The notes: generated by a model not told the origin, from the letters alone. A DNA stretch of 64,000 nt from Rhodobacter flavimaris (GCF_021378075.1 NZ_JAJUOS010000008.1:62001-126000), one strand, 5' to 3'. Counted from the first letter of the stretch, positions 6,788 through 16,356 are shown. Made by a program: numbers and translations.

Positions 6788-9700
6788 TGCGTAGATCCGT
6801 TTCCCTCCTGCTGCTGACGCTCTGGCCCGCCGTTGTCCCGGCGCAAGAAAGCACGCCCCCCGAACCCGTCAGCGCCGAGCAGACCGAGCGCGACCGCTCT
6901 TACCTGACCGGGCTGATCGAGGATAACCTCTCGGGGGCGGGGCGCTCGGTGCGGCTTGAGGGCTTTGCCGGGGCCCTTTCGTCGCGCGCGACCTTCGAAA
7001 GCCTGAGCATTTCCGATGAAAACGGCGCCTGGCTGACGATCCGCAATGGCGCAATGTCGTGGAACCGCACGGCGATCCTTGCCGGCCGCTTCGAGATCAA
7101 GGAACTCAGCGCGGCGGTGATCGAGCTGCCGCGCCTGCCCGCCGCGAGCGCGGAGGAAAGCGCCAACCCCGAGGCCAAGCCCTTCTCCTTTGCGCTGCCC
7201 GAACTGCCCGTTTCGGTCGATATCGGCACGCTGAAGGCCGATAAGGTGATCCTGGGCGAGGCGCTGATGGGTCAGGCCGCGACGGTCAAGCTGAGCGGTC
7301 AGATGCATCTGGAGGGCGGCGAGGGGAATACCCGGCTGAGCGTCGAGCGTATCGACGGCCAGAAGGGGATCGTCGCGCTGACCGGCGCCTATGCCAATGC
7401 CACGCGCCAGCTTGACCTCGACCTGTTGGTCGAAGAGGGCAAGGACGGCATCGCGGCGACGCTGATCGGGTTGCCCGGCACCCCGGCGATCTCGCTGGCG
7501 GTCTCGGGCTCGGACCCGATCGACAATTTCACCGCCGGCCTCGCGCTCAGCACCGAGGGCAAGCCGCGCCTGAGCGGCAAGGTCGCGCTCAGCTCGGTCG
7601 CAACCACCCCCGATGCCCCGGCCGAGAAGCATTTCAGCGCCAATCTGGGCGGCGATATCGCCCCGGTTCTGGCCCCCGAATATCGCGATTTCTTCGGCGC
7701 CAATGTCGCCCTTCTGGCCGAGGGCCACCGCGGCGCCGATGGCGTGCTGAGCCTGAGCAAGCTTGAGATCGACAGCGAGGCGCTGGACGTCGCGGGCACC
7801 GCCGACATCCTGCCCTCGGGCCTGCCCGGGCGCGCCGATCTGACGATCCGGCTGGGGCTCGACAGCGGCGAGGAAGTGCTCTTGCCGCTTGGCGGAGAAA
7901 AGACCTGGGTAAGGCGCGGCACGCTTGGCTTCAAATATGACAGTGCGCTCAGCGATGGCTGGACACTTGATGCGCGGGTGATGCAGCTGCGCCGCGCCGA
8001 GGGTGAGATCCTCAATACCCGCCTCAGCGGCTCGGGCCGGATCGGGCGCCCCAACGGGCAGAACCCGACGGTGGGCGGCACGATCAGCTTCGCCGCAGGC
8101 GGTATCGCGCCGGTTGATCCCGCGCTGCAGGAGGCGATCGGCAGCTTCATCAGCGGCAAGACGATCTTCTTCTGGCAAAAGGGCGGCGCGCTGAACCTGC
8201 AAAACCTGCGCGTGATCGGCCGGGATCTTGCCTTGGCCGGGCGGATGCGATTCGACGATCTGGCCTCGGGGCTTGATGTCTCGGGTGACCTGACCCTGCG
8301 CCAGGACGCGCTTGAGCATTTCTCGGCGCTGACGGGGCGCGATCTGGGCGGGGCGCTCGATGGGCGCCTGAGCGGCCGCTACACCCTGCTGACCGGCGCC
8401 TTCGACGCCGATGCCAGCCTTACGGGTCATGATCTGCGCAGTGGGCAGACGCAGCTTGACGGCCTGTTGCAGGGGCGCTCTGAAATCACCGTCTCGGCGC
8501 TGCGCGACGAGAACGGGATCACCCTGCGCAACCTCAATGCGACGGCGCGGCAACTTGTGGCGCAGGCCTCTGGCGTGCTGAACACCGGCGCAAGCGACCT
8601 GCGCGCCAGTGCCCGGATGGGCGATCTGTCGGTTATGGGCGGCGGTCTGCGCGGCGCGCTGCAAGCCGACGCGACCCTGACCGAGGCGAATGGCGCGCGC
8701 CAGATCGGCGTTCAGGCCAAGGGCGACCAACTGGCCATCGGTATGGCTGAAATCGACCGGATTCTTGCCGGGCAAAGCCTGATCGACCTGAGCGCGGAAG
8801 AGCGCGACGGCCATCTGCTCCTGCAATCCTTCACGCTGACCAACCCGCAATTGCGAGCCGAGGCGCAGGGCACCCTGACCGATGCGATCCGCAAGATCAC
8901 GCTGTCGGCGCGGCTGGCCAATGCGGCCCTGCTGGCGCCGGGCTTCCCCGGTCCGCTAGAACTGAGCGGCTCGGTGATCGACGAAACCTCGGCCTATAGG
9001 CTGGACCTGAGCGCGACCGGCCCGGGCAACAGCCGCGCGACTGTCAACGGCACTCTGGCCGCGGACCTGAGCACCTCGGATCTGGCGATCAGCGGCGGGG
9101 CGGAAACGGCGCTGGTCAATGCCTTTATCGCGCCTCGCACCATTCAAGGGCCGCTCAACTTCGATCTGCGGATGCAGGGCAAACCCTCGCTGGCCGCGCT
9201 GTCGGGCCGCGCGACGGTGGATGGCGCGCGAATGGTGGCCCCGGCCATAGGCGTCACGCTGGAGAACCTCGCGCTTCATGCCGATCTGGCGGGCGCGCGC
9301 ACCAGCCTGTCGGGCAATGTCGCGGTCAAGGGCGGTGGCAGTCTGTCGCTCTCGGGCGCAATTGGCCTGACAAGCCCGTTTCAAAGCGATCTGCGGGTCG
9401 AGATGAATGCCGCCCGCCTGCGCGACCCCGAACTTTACGACACCCGCATTTCCGGGCCGGTGACGGTGTCCGGCCCGCTCAAGGGCGGCGCGCTGATCGG
9501 CGGCACACTGACACTGGATGAAACCGAACTGCGCATCCCGTCGAGCGGGCTGTCGGGCATTGCCGATATTCCGGCGATTGATCATCTGGCCGAACCGGCT
9601 GCCGTTCACAGCACCCGCGCCCGCGCCGGAGTTCTGGCGGTTGAGGCGAAAGAGGCCGCGCGCTCGGGCGGGTTCGGGCTTGATCTGACCGTGCTGGCGC

Positions 9701-10365
9701 TGCGGCGGATCTTTGTGCGCGGACGCGGGCTGGATGCGGAACTCGGCGGCAGCCTGCGGCTGACGGGGACGACGAACAACATGGTCCCAATCGGGGAATT
9801 CTCGCTGGTGCGCGGGCGACTCGATGTTCTGGCCAAACGCTTTACACTTGATGAGGGCAAAATCGCGATGCAGGGCGCGCTGGAGCCCTGGCTCCTGTTC
9901 CGCGCCACCACCAAGCAGGATGACTACACCATCAACCTCACGCTGGAGGGCGCCGCCTCGGAGCCAGAACTGACCATTACCTCCTCGCCGGAATTGCCCG
10001 AGGAAGAGGTTCTCGCGCGGCTCCTGTTCAATCGCGGCCTGACGAACCTGTCGGCGCTTCAGGCCGTGCAGCTGGCGTCGGCGGTTGCCACGCTGGCTGG
10101 CAAGGGCGGTGCGGGCATCATGGCCAAGCTGCGCGAAGGCACCGGGCTTGATGATCTTGACGTGAGCACGGATGAGACCGGCGCCGCCTCGTTCCGGGCG
10201 GGGAAATACCTGTCGGAGAACCTTTACACCGATCTGTCGGTCGATTCCGAAGGCGAAACCGAACTGAACCTGAACCTCGACGTGACGCCGAACCTGACGG
10301 CGCGTGGATCGGTCGGGTCGGACGGCGCCAGCGGAATCGGGATCTTCTTCGAGAAGGATTACTGA
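6787..10365 (+). CDS. tamB: TamB, translocation and assembly module subunit
   Basis: A 1192-residue protein with an N-terminal signal or anchor (MRRSVSLLLLTLWPAVVPAQ), a very long repetitive beta-rich body typical of the AsmA/TamB superfamily (a hydrophobic groove spanning the periplasm), and the C-terminal DUF490 domain (about 880-1192) ending [24 protein letters not shown]. It partners TamA in outer-membrane assembly, and related proteins carry phospholipid between membranes. Its one-base overlap with tamA shows coupling. The end overlaps the convergent LysR gene by 7 bases. Confidence 0.95.
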   Translation: MRRSVSLLLLTLWPAVVPAQESTPPEPVSAEQTERDRSYLTGLIEDNLSGAGRSVRLEGFAGALSSRATFESLSISDENGAWLTIRNGAMSWNRTAILAGRFEIKELSAAVIELPRLPAASAEESANPEAKPFSFALPELPVSVDIGTLKADKVILGEALMGQAATVKLSGQMHLEGGEGNTRLSVERIDGQKGIVALTGAYANATRQLDLDLLVEEGKDGIAATLIGLPGTPAISLAVSGSDPIDNFTAGLALSTEGKPRLSGKVALSSVATTPDAPAEKHFSANLGGDIAPVLAPEYRDFFGANVALLAEGHRGADGVLSLSKLEIDSEALDVAGTADILPSGLPGRADLTIRLGLDSGEEVLLPLGGEKTWVRRGTLGFKYDSALSDGWTLDARVMQLRRAEGEILNTRLSGSGRIGRPNGQNPTVGGTISFAAGGIAPVDPALQEAIGSFISGKTIFFWQKGGALNLQNLRVIGRDLALAGRMRFDDLASGLDVSGDLTLRQDALEHFSALTGRDLGGALDGRLSGRYTLLTGAFDADASLTGHDLRSGQTQLDGLLQGRSEITVSALRDENGITLRNLNATARQLVAQASGVLNTGASDLRASARMGDLSVMGGGLRGALQADATLTEANGARQIGVQAKGDQLAIGMAEIDRILAGQSLIDLSAEERDGHLLLQSFTLTNPQLRAEAQGTLTDAIRKITLSARLANAALLAPGFPGPLELSGSVIDETSAYRLDLSATGPGNSRATVNGTLAADLSTSDLAISGGAETALVNAFIAPRTIQGPLNFDLRMQGKPSLAALSGRATVDGARMVAPAIGVTLENLALHADLAGARTSLSGNVAVKGGGSLSLSGAIGLTSPFQSDLRVEMNAARLRDPELYDTRISGPVTVSGPLKGGALIGGTLTLDETELRIPSSGLSGIADIPAIDHLAEPAAVHSTRARAGVLAVEAKEAARSGGFGLDLTVLALRRIFVRGRGLDAELGGSLRLTGTTNNMVPIGEFSLVRGRLDVLAKRFTLDEGKIAMQGALEPWLLFRATTKQDDYTINLTLEGAASEPELTITSSPELPEEEVLARLLFNRGLTNLSALQAVQLASAVATLAGKGGAGIMAKLREGTGLDDLDVSTDETGAASFRAGKYLSENLYTDLSVDSEGETELNLNLDVTPNLTARGSVGSDGASGIGIFFEKDY

Positions 10366-11249
10366 GCAGCCGTGCGCGCCAGCCAGTCGCGGAACGCCAC
10401 AAGCGGTGGCGAGGGCGTCACATCGGCGGGCCAGACGAGGTAATAGGTGCCCACGCCCGAGACGATCTCACCGGGGGTGCGCACCAGCCGCCCCTCCTCG
10501 ATCTCGGGCAGGGCGAGGAACTCGGGCAGAAGGGCGACGCCGACACCATGCGCGGCCGCCTGCATCATCGGCGCGAACTGGTCGAACATGATGCCCTGCG
10601 TGTGCGGCGCCTCCAGCCCGTGATGGGCGAACCACGCACCCCAGGCATTCGGACGCGATTCCAGCTGCAACAGAGACTTGTCGAGCAGATCTTCTGGCCG
10701 CTGCATCGGGTTCGACGCCAGATAGCCGGGCGAGCAGGTGGCGATGATGCGCTCGTCAAACAGCGGCAGATGCTCGGCATCGGGCCAGGGGCGATTGCCG
10801 AAGTGGATGGCGGCGTCAAAGGTTTCCGAAGCGAAATCGAAGGGCCGCAGCCGGGTGCCGAGGTTCAGCGTCACGCCGGGGTTTTCGGCCAGGAACTGCC
10901 CCAGACGCGGCGCAAGCCACCGCGTGCCGAAGGTGGGCAGGATCGCAAGGCTCAGCACCCCGCCGCCCGGATTGGCCCGCAGCCCGAGGGACGCCCGCGC
11001 GATCAGCTCCAGCGCCTTACGTACGTCGCGCGCATAGGCCAGCGCGGGTTCGGTCGGCTTCAACCGCCGCCCCTCGCGCCGAAACAGTTGCACTCCAAGC
11101 TGTCCTTCGAGATTCTGAACCAGCCGGCTGACCGCCCCTTGTGTCAGACTCAGCTCGCGCGCGGCGGCGGCGGTCGAGCCAAGACGGCAGACCGCCTCGA
11201 AGGCGGCCAGCAACGAGACCGAGGGAATATAGCGCCGCGGCAGCGTCAT
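10359..11249 (-). CDS. LysR family regulator, GcvA-like (probable regulator of gcdH)
   Basis: A 296-residue LysR protein. The N-terminal helix-turn-helix (about 10-68) contains [20 protein letters not shown] and [16 protein letters not shown], and a periplasmic-binding-like effector domain follows (about 95-296). Sequence style ([41 protein letters not shown]) resembles the GcvA group. It diverges from the glutaryl-CoA dehydrogenase gene with a 92-base AT-rich gap, so it probably regulates gcdH and itself; the inducer cannot be read from the sequence. The start ATG 11249 gives the correct HTH position. Confidence 0.93.
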   Translation of the reverse strand: MTLPRRYIPSVSLLAAFEAVCRLGSTAAAARELSLTQGAVSRLVQNLEGQLGVQLFRREGRRLKPTEPALAYARDVRKALELIARASLGLRANPGGGVLSLAILPTFGTRWLAPRLGQFLAENPGVTLNLGTRLRPFDFASETFDAAIHFGNRPWPDAEHLPLFDERIIATCSPGYLASNPMQRPEDLLDKSLLQLESRPNAWGAWFAHHGLEAPHTQGIMFDQFAPMMQAAAHGVGVALLPEFLALPEIEEGRLVRTPGEIVSGVGTYYLVWPADVTPSPPLVAFRDWLARTAAQ

Positions 11250-11260
11250 GTATGTGTCCT

Positions 11261-11299
11261 ATGCATATATTATGGCGATTATATCGGTGGAATACGCAT
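11261..11299. promoter_or_regulatory. divergent LysR-gcdH control region with inverted repeat
   Basis: The gap between the two divergent starts is AT-rich compared with its flanks. ATGCATAT (11261-11268) and ATACGCAT (11292-11299) form an interrupted inverted repeat with one mismatch, and CGATTATATCG lies between them. This is a plausible LysR site, assigned by position. Confidence 0.35.
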
Positions 11300-11341
11300 T
11301 TAAACAGGCCCATAAAGCATCAAACGCCAAGGAGGACCCCG

Positions 11342-12550
11342 ATGGCTCTGAAACCGAAAGATGCCCCCGATCTCGCCCGCTTCGACTGGGAAGACCCCTT
11401 CCGTCTCGATCTGCAACTGAACGAGGAAGAGCGGATGCTGCGCGATGCGGCCCGCGCCTATGCCCAGGAAAAGCTGCAACCGCGCGTGATCGCGGCCTAT
11501 CGCAACGAAGAAACCGATCCGGCGATCTTCCGCGAAATGGGTGAGATGGGCCTTCTGGGCGTGACCGTTCCCGAGGAATACGGCGGGCTTGGTGCCTCTT
11601 ACGTGGCTTACGGCCTTGTGGCGCGGGAAATCGAGCGCGTCGATTCGGGCTATCGCTCGATGATGTCGGTGCAAAGCTCGCTCGTGATGTATCCGATCTA
11701 TGCCTATGGCAGCGAAGAGCAGCGCATGAAGTATCTGCCCAAGCTCGCCTCGGGTGAATACATCGGCTGCTTCGGCCTGACCGAGCCCGATGCCGGTTCG
11801 GACCCGGCCGGCATGAAGACCACCGCCAAGAAGACGGCGAATGGCTATGTGCTCAATGGCACCAAGATGTGGATCTCGAACGCGCCCTTCGCCGATGTCT
11901 TCGTCGTCTGGGCCAAGTCGGATGCGCATGGCGGCAAAATCCGTGGTTTCGTGCTCGAAAAGGGCATGAAGGGTCTCTCGGCACCGAAGATCGCAGGCAA
12001 GCTCTCACTGCGGGCTTCGGTGACCGGCGAGATCGTGATGGACAACGTCGAGGTCGGCGAAGACGCGCTCTTGCCGAACGTCGAGGGGCTCAAGGGGCCG
12101 TTCGGCTGCCTCAACCGCGCCCGCTACGGCATCGCCTGGGGTGTGATGGGCTCGGCCGAGTTCTGTATGCACGCCGCGCGCCAGTATGGCCTCGACCGCA
12201 AGCAGTTCAACAAGCCGCTGGCACAAACCCAGATCTTCCAGCTCAAGCTCGCCAACATGCTGACCGAGATCAGCCTCGGCCTGCAAGCCTGCCTGCGCGT
12301 CGGTCGCCTGATGGACGAGGCCAATGCCGCTCCCGAGATGATCTCGGTCATCAAGCGCAACAACTGCGGCAAGGCGCTGGAAATCGCGCGCCACGCCCGC
12401 GACATGCACGGCGGCAACGGCATCTCGGAAGAGTTCCAGGTGATCCGCCACATGGTGAACCTGGAAACGGTGAACACCTATGAAGGCACGCATGACGTCC
12501 ACGCCCTGATCCTGGGCCGCGCCGTCACCGGGCTGCAAGCCTTCTACTGA
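11342..12550 (+). CDS. gcdH: glutaryl-CoA dehydrogenase
   Basis: A 402-residue acyl-CoA dehydrogenase. Glutaryl-CoA dehydrogenase oxidises and decarboxylates glutaryl-CoA to crotonyl-CoA in lysine, hydroxylysine and tryptophan breakdown, passing electrons to ETF. Seen: [15 protein letters not shown] (substrate/FAD region, about 138-152), [18 protein letters not shown], the arginine-containing [10 protein letters not shown], and the C-terminal [15 protein letters not shown] with the catalytic-base glutamate. The YEGTHDVH and [13 protein letters not shown] style distinguishes it from short-chain acyl-CoA dehydrogenases. A strong AAGGAGGACCCCG ribosome-binding site fixes the start. No CoA-transferase gene follows it here, unlike many gcdH loci. 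Confidence 0.95.
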   Translation: MALKPKDAPDLARFDWEDPFRLDLQLNEEERMLRDAARAYAQEKLQPRVIAAYRNEETDPAIFREMGEMGLLGVTVPEEYGGLGASYVAYGLVAREIERVDSGYRSMMSVQSSLVMYPIYAYGSEEQRMKYLPKLASGEYIGCFGLTEPDAGSDPAGMKTTAKKTANGYVLNGTKMWISNAPFADVFVVWAKSDAHGGKIRGFVLEKGMKGLSAPKIAGKLSLRASVTGEIVMDNVEVGEDALLPNVEGLKGPFGCLNRARYGIAWGVMGSAEFCMHAARQYGLDRKQFNKPLAQTQIFQLKLANMLTEISLGLQACLRVGRLMDEANAAPEMISVIKRNNCGKALEIARHARDMHGGNGISEEFQVIRHMVNLETVNTYEGTHDVHALILGRAVTGLQAFY

Positions 12551-12570
12551 GGCTTGTTGCCGGAACCTTG

Positions 12571-12605
12571 AACCCGCGCCCTTACCCGGCGCGGGTTTCT
12601 TCTTG
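12571..12605 (+). terminator. rho-independent terminator of gcdH
   Basis: Arms AACCCGCGCC (12571-12580) and GGCGCGGGTT (12588-12597) with a 7-nt loop, followed by a T-rich tract (TTCTTCTT). It overlaps the 3' end of the convergent BrkB gene, whose stop is inside the loop, so it may serve both directions. Confidence 0.8.
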
Positions 12606-13439
12606 CCTGGCGCGGCGCCGGGCCAGCCGCCGCTCGGCCAGTTCGGCATTCAGCGCGGCCCCCAGAAGCACCGAAAACGCGCTGAGATAGAGCCACATCA
12701 GAAGCGCGATCACCGCCCCGATCGAACCATAGACCCTGTTATAGCTGCCGAAGTTGGTCAGGTAATAGGTCAGCCCTAGCGAGGCGATCCCCCAGACGAC
12801 CGTCGCCAGCACCGCGCCCGCGGTCAGGATCGGATCGCGATGCCCCTCGGTATTCGGCCCGTAGCGGTAAAGAATTCCCAAGGCGGTCAGCATCAGCAGC
12901 AGCATCGCCCCCCAGGGCAGACCCGAAAGGATCCAGGCGGTGGCGTCATGGAAGGGCAGGAAGTTGACCGCGACCGGCACGACGACAATCGTCGCCATCG
13001 CCACCAGCATCACGCCGACCAGCGCCAGCGTCATGATGTAGCCGATCAGGAAGTTCCACAGCGTGTTGCGCGGCTTGGTCGCGTGGATCACGTTCAACCC
13101 CTGCACCAGCGCGCCCACCCCCGCGCGGGCCGAGAACAGTGCGAAGGCCACGGACAGCACGGTGCCCCAGCCGAGCACCGCGCGCGGGCCGCTCATGAGC
13201 GCCAAGATCTGCTCGTTCAGGATGGCAAAAGCCTCGGGCGGGATGAAATCGTCGGCCACCTGAAGGTAGGACTGGATGATGCCCGGATCGGCAAAGGCGC
13301 TCCAGATCGCGATGGTGGCCGAGATCCCCGGAAACACGGCCAACATGGCGTAAAAGGCGACCCCGGCGGAAATCAGGCCGATGTTCGTGTCGAACATCCG
13401 TCCCATGAAGCTTAGCGCGAATTTGGTGACTGCCTGCAC
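12582..13439 (-). CDS. YihY/BrkB family membrane protein
   Basis: An integral membrane protein of about 285 residues with six predicted hydrophobic helices. Family signature segments are NIGLISAGVAFYAMLAVFPGISA near the N-terminus, LLSVAFALFSARAGVGALVQGLNVIH in the middle and YGSIGAVIALLMWLYLSAFSVLLGAALNAELA near the C-terminus, ending in a basic tail. Family members were once called ribonuclease BN in error; the function is unknown, possibly transport. I chose GTG 13439, which sits after a GGGGGACAGG stretch and directly before the conserved region. The longer frame to 13529 has a Cys/Arg-rich N-terminus that runs into the divergent gene's leader. Confidence 0.87.
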   Translation of the reverse strand: MQAVTKFALSFMGRMFDTNIGLISAGVAFYAMLAVFPGISATIAIWSAFADPGIIQSYLQVADDFIPPEAFAILNEQILALMSGPRAVLGWGTVLSVAFALFSARAGVGALVQGLNVIHATKPRNTLWNFLIGYIMTLALVGVMLVAMATIVVVPVAVNFLPFHDATAWILSGLPWGAMLLLMLTALGILYRYGPNTEGHRDPILTAGAVLATVVWGIASLGLTYYLTNFGSYNRVYGSIGAVIALLMWLYLSAFSVLLGAALNAELAERRLARRRARQEETRAG

Positions 13440-13540
13440 CCTGTCCCCCGGTTTTCCGCAGCATCGCGCAGGACGCCGCCAAGCGCAACTTGCGGCGGGC
13501 TCGCCCCTGTGGTCTGTTAGCGCGAACATGGAGGGGGATC

Positions 13541-14866
13541 ATGCGAGGGCAGACCTGGGTTTGGTTTGGGGCGGCGTGGCTTGCGGCAACGTCGGCAGTG
13601 GCGCAGGATCTGCCGCGCGCGGTGACGGATGACGATTATGCGCCCGTAAACCGCGCCGAGGCTGAACTCGGGCAGCTGCTATTCTTCGACCCTATCCTGT
13701 CGGGAAACCGCAATATTTCTTGCGCAAGCTGCCACCATCCGCGCTTTGCGACCTCGGACGGTCTCAGCCTTGGCTTGGGTGAGGGCGCCGTGGGCCTTGG
13801 CCCGGATCGGCATGTGACCGACACCAACATCCCCGAGCAACGCATCCCGCGTAACTCGCCCGCCCTGTTCAACCTAGCCGCCAACGAATTCACTCGCCTG
13901 TTCCATGACGGCCGGATCGAGGCCGACCCGAGCCGCCCCTCGGGTCTGCGCACCCCGATGGAAGATGAGATGGTGACGGGCTTCGTCTCGATCCTCTCGG
14001 CGCAGACGATGTTCCCGGTGCTGTCGCCCGATGAGATGGCCGGGCACTATAGCGAGAACGAAATCGCCAAGGCTGTGCGCTCGGGGCGGATCACGGGCGA
14101 GGGCGGGGCGTGGGATCGGATCGCCGCGCGCATCGCGACAATTCCCGCCTATCAGGCGGGATTCGAGTCTGTTTATCCCGAGATCGCCGCCGGTCGCGCG
14201 CTGGACTTCACCGATATTTCCAACGCCATCGCCGCCTTTGTCGCTTTCGAGTGGCGCTCGGACACGAGCCCCTTCGATGCGGCCCTGCGCGGCGCGGCGC
14301 CGCTGACACCTGAGGCTGCCGCCGGGGCTAAACTTTTCTACGGGGCCGCCGGCTGCGCCGATTGCCACAGCGGCCCCTTCCTGACCGATCATCAGTTCCA
14401 CGCCATGTCCGCCCCGCAGCTTGGCCCCGGTAAGGCCGAACGCTTCGAGTCCCATTCGCGCGATGAGGGCCGGGCCCGCGTCACCAACAGGGCCGAAGAC
14501 CGCTTTGCCTTCCGCACGCCTTCTCTGCGCAACGTCGCCCGCACCGGTCCCTGGGGGCACGCGGGCGCGCATCGCGATCTGGCGTCCTTCGTGGCCGACC
14601 ACGCAGCCCGCGCCGAGGGGCTCGCGCGCTATAAACCGCAGGCTATTCTGCCCGAGATGTCGGTCAGCAAAAACGACTGGGCGATCTTGGAGGATGCCGC
14701 CGCAAGGGCCGAAATAGCCGCCACCGCCAGCCCGGGCATTGCCTTAAGCGCCGAAGATGTCAGCGCGATCATCGCCTTTCTGGAAAGCCTGACCGACCCA
14801 CAGGCAATCGCCGGACGCCTCGGCATCCCCGAAACGGTGCCAAGCGGTCTGTCGGTGGAGCGTTAG
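13541..14866 (+). CDS. di-haem cytochrome c peroxidase/MauG family protein
   Basis: A 441-residue exported protein: signal peptide 1-21 (FGAAWLAATSAVAQ), then two class I haem sites, CASCH at 61-65 and CADCH at 272-276, as in bacterial cytochrome c peroxidases and MauG-like enzymes. Typical CCP phrases are FFDPILSGNRNISCASCHHP, GLGEGAVGLGPDRH, RNSPALFNLA, FHDGRIEADP and FRTPSLRNVARTGPWGHAGAH. It would act in the periplasm, reducing peroxide or oxidising a protein or small substrate. Length and motifs suggest the wider MauG-like branch more than classical CcpA. The gene is convergent with the CRTAC1 gene, overlapping by 4 bases, a pairing that hints at shared function. Confidence 0.92.
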   Translation: MRGQTWVWFGAAWLAATSAVAQDLPRAVTDDDYAPVNRAEAELGQLLFFDPILSGNRNISCASCHHPRFATSDGLSLGLGEGAVGLGPDRHVTDTNIPEQRIPRNSPALFNLAANEFTRLFHDGRIEADPSRPSGLRTPMEDEMVTGFVSILSAQTMFPVLSPDEMAGHYSENEIAKAVRSGRITGEGGAWDRIAARIATIPAYQAGFESVYPEIAAGRALDFTDISNAIAAFVAFEWRSDTSPFDAALRGAAPLTPEAAAGAKLFYGAAGCADCHSGPFLTDHQFHAMSAPQLGPGKAERFESHSRDEGRARVTNRAEDRFAFRTPSLRNVARTGPWGHAGAHRDLASFVADHAARAEGLARYKPQAILPEMSVSKNDWAILEDAAARAEIAATASPGIALSAEDVSAIIAFLESLTDPQAIAGRLGIPETVPSGLSVER

Positions 14867-16356
14867 GGCCCTTTCGCGATCCGCGTGCAGCCGTTGACCT
14901 CGACGGGCAGCCACGCACTGGCGGAGCCATCGGGCCAGATTACGCGCACCTCGGCGGCTTGCGCGCTACCCAAACCGAAATGCAGTGGCAAAGCCGCGCC
15001 GCCCGCATGGCCACCACCGACGGTCACCTCTTGTGCCTGCACCTTCCCGTTCGCACGCAACTCGACCCACGACCCTATCGCGCGGCGGTTGGATGCGGGT
15101 AAAACAGGCTCTATTTCAGCCCAATTCGAGTCATTTTCGGTTGCGTTCCGCCATAGCTCCATCGGCGCGCGACGGTTCATCACCACCAGATCCAGCCGAC
15201 CGTCCAAGTTCATATCCACCAGCGCCGCACCACGGGATCGCTCGGCCGTGGCGATCCCGGCCTTGTCAGCATATTCGGTGAAAGTGCCATCGGGCTGCTG
15301 GATCAGCAGGTTGTTCGGATCGTGGATCGCGTTCGACGGCATCTGATCGACATTGCCCTTGGCGATGAACAGATCCGCATCGCCATCATTATCCACATCG
15401 CCGAACTCGGCGTGCCACCCGGTCGAGGGCCGCCCGTCATCGCCCAGAAACGGGCGCTGCGCATAGGTGCCAAGCGCATAGGGCGCGTTTTCAAAATCCG
15501 CCCCGCGGTTGATCTGCAAAAGCTGATCGCCCATCGAGGTCATCATCACCTCGGGCAGACCATCGCCGGTGATGTCCCGGCTGGCGATTCCCATCCCCCA
15601 GAGCGAGATATGCGGCCAGCCCTCGCGCTCACGCAGGGGGGTAAGGCGGAACATCTGCTCATAGCCGCCGCGCACGTAATAGTGCCGGTCGTTCGAGATG
15701 CGCAGCTCGCGCTCGCCATTGCGCTGCCAATCGGTGAACAGGGCGGAAAGCGCGCAATATCCCGGTGAAATCGTTTCTGTTTCAGCAGGATTTGGCGGGT
15801 TCAGGCGCACAAGAAGGCTGTCGTCGCAGGCCTCGAACGGCCCTTCGGGATCGCGTCGATCGACGTAATTGCCAAAGAACAGCGTTGGCCAGTCGCGCCC
15901 GGCCTCCCAGGTCGCGGTGAAAGAGGTCGTCCAGTCGTCACTGACCGGCAGGCCCCAGGCCTCGGTCGCATCGGTGAAACCGCAGGCCCCGTCGCCGCGC
16001 AATAGCACGTTCGCGCCCACGCGCAGCACCGCCAGATCCAGGTTGCCGTCGCTGTCGATATCAAGCGGATAGGCGCCGGTCACATGGGTCATCTCGGGGA
16101 TCGCGCCCAGATCGAAGCGCAGCGCACCGCCCGACTCGGAGCGGTTTATGAAGAGATGCGCGGCGCCCTCACCCCCCGCCGCAAACAGCTCCGGTCGCGC
16201 ATCGCTGTTGCAATCGAAGACCGCGACACCGCCGCCGACGAAATGCTCCCAACCGCCGGAATAGACATGGGCCAGCGGCAAACCCGCCGCGTCATTGTTA
16301 AAAACAGGCTCTGCACCAGCAGGAAATGCGATCAGTGCCGCAAGAACCCATTTCAT
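14863..16356 (-). CDS. CRTAC1/FG-GAP (VCBS) repeat protein
   Basis: A 497-residue secreted protein with a short signal peptide (MKWVLAALIAFPAGA) and several FG-GAP/VCBS calcium-type repeats: DCNSDARPELFAAGG, DIDSDGNLDLAVLR, DITGDGLPEVMMTS, DVDNDGDADLFIAKG and DMNLDGRLDLVVMN. A C-terminal ASPIC/UnbV-like region (about 410-485) follows. These fold as integrin-like beta-propellers; the role in bacteria is unclear. It carries three copies of the AT-rich in-frame element (15101-15127, 15765-15793 and 16296-16327), one at the signal-peptide cleavage region. It overlaps the ROK gene start region by 4 bases on the same strand (16353-16356), suggesting read-through coupling. Confidence 0.9.
   Translation of the reverse strand: MKWVLAALIAFPAGAEPVFNNDAAGLPLAHVYSGGWEHFVGGGVAVFDCNSDARPELFAAGGEGAAHLFINRSESGGALRFDLGAIPEMTHVTGAYPLDIDSDGNLDLAVLRVGANVLLRGDGACGFTDATEAWGLPVSDDWTTSFTATWEAGRDWPTLFFGNYVDRRDPEGPFEACDDSLLVRLNPPNPAETETISPGYCALSALFTDWQRNGERELRISNDRHYYVRGGYEQMFRLTPLREREGWPHISLWGMGIASRDITGDGLPEVMMTSMGDQLLQINRGADFENAPYALGTYAQRPFLGDDGRPSTGWHAEFGDVDNDGDADLFIAKGNVDQMPSNAIHDPNNLLIQQPDGTFTEYADKAGIATAERSRGAALVDMNLDGRLDLVVMNRRAPMELWRNATENDSNWAEIEPVLPASNRRAIGSWVELRANGKVQAQEVTVGGGHAGGAALPLHFGLGSAQAAEVRVIWPDGSASAWLPVEVNGCTRIAKGP
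15101..15127 (-). repeat. in-frame AT-rich dispersed element, copy 3 (AEIEPVL)
   Basis: The coding-strand core GCTGAAATAGAGCCTGTTTT is one base different from copy 2. It encodes A-E-I-E-P-V-L using ATA and TTA, codons that look rare in this window. It lies in a linker before the C-terminal domain of the CRTAC1 protein. Confidence 0.6.
15765..15793 (-). repeat. in-frame AT-rich dispersed element, copy 4 (AETETIS variant)
   Basis: The coding-strand core GCTGAAACAGAAACGATTTC shares its first half with copies 2 and 3 and its second half with copy 1. It encodes P-A-E-T-E-T-I-S between FG-GAP repeats. Confidence 0.55.
16296..16327 (-). repeat. in-frame AT-rich dispersed element, copy 5 (AGAEPVF)
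   Basis: The coding-strand sequence TTTCCTGCTGGTGCAGAG is followed by CCTGTTTTTAAC, encoding F-P-A-G-A-E-P-V-F-N. It coincides with the signal-peptidase site of the CRTAC1 protein. Confidence 0.55.

Noticed and set aside
6760..8850. 696-codon open frame on minus inside tamB
   Set aside because: Shadow of tamB; composition is Arg/Gln/Ala-rich with no domain, and there is no start signal.
11298..11312. AAACAGGC in the gcdH leader as a seventh copy of the dispersed element
   Set aside because: Only the eight-base core matches; it is non-coding and lacks the flanking GCTGAAA part.
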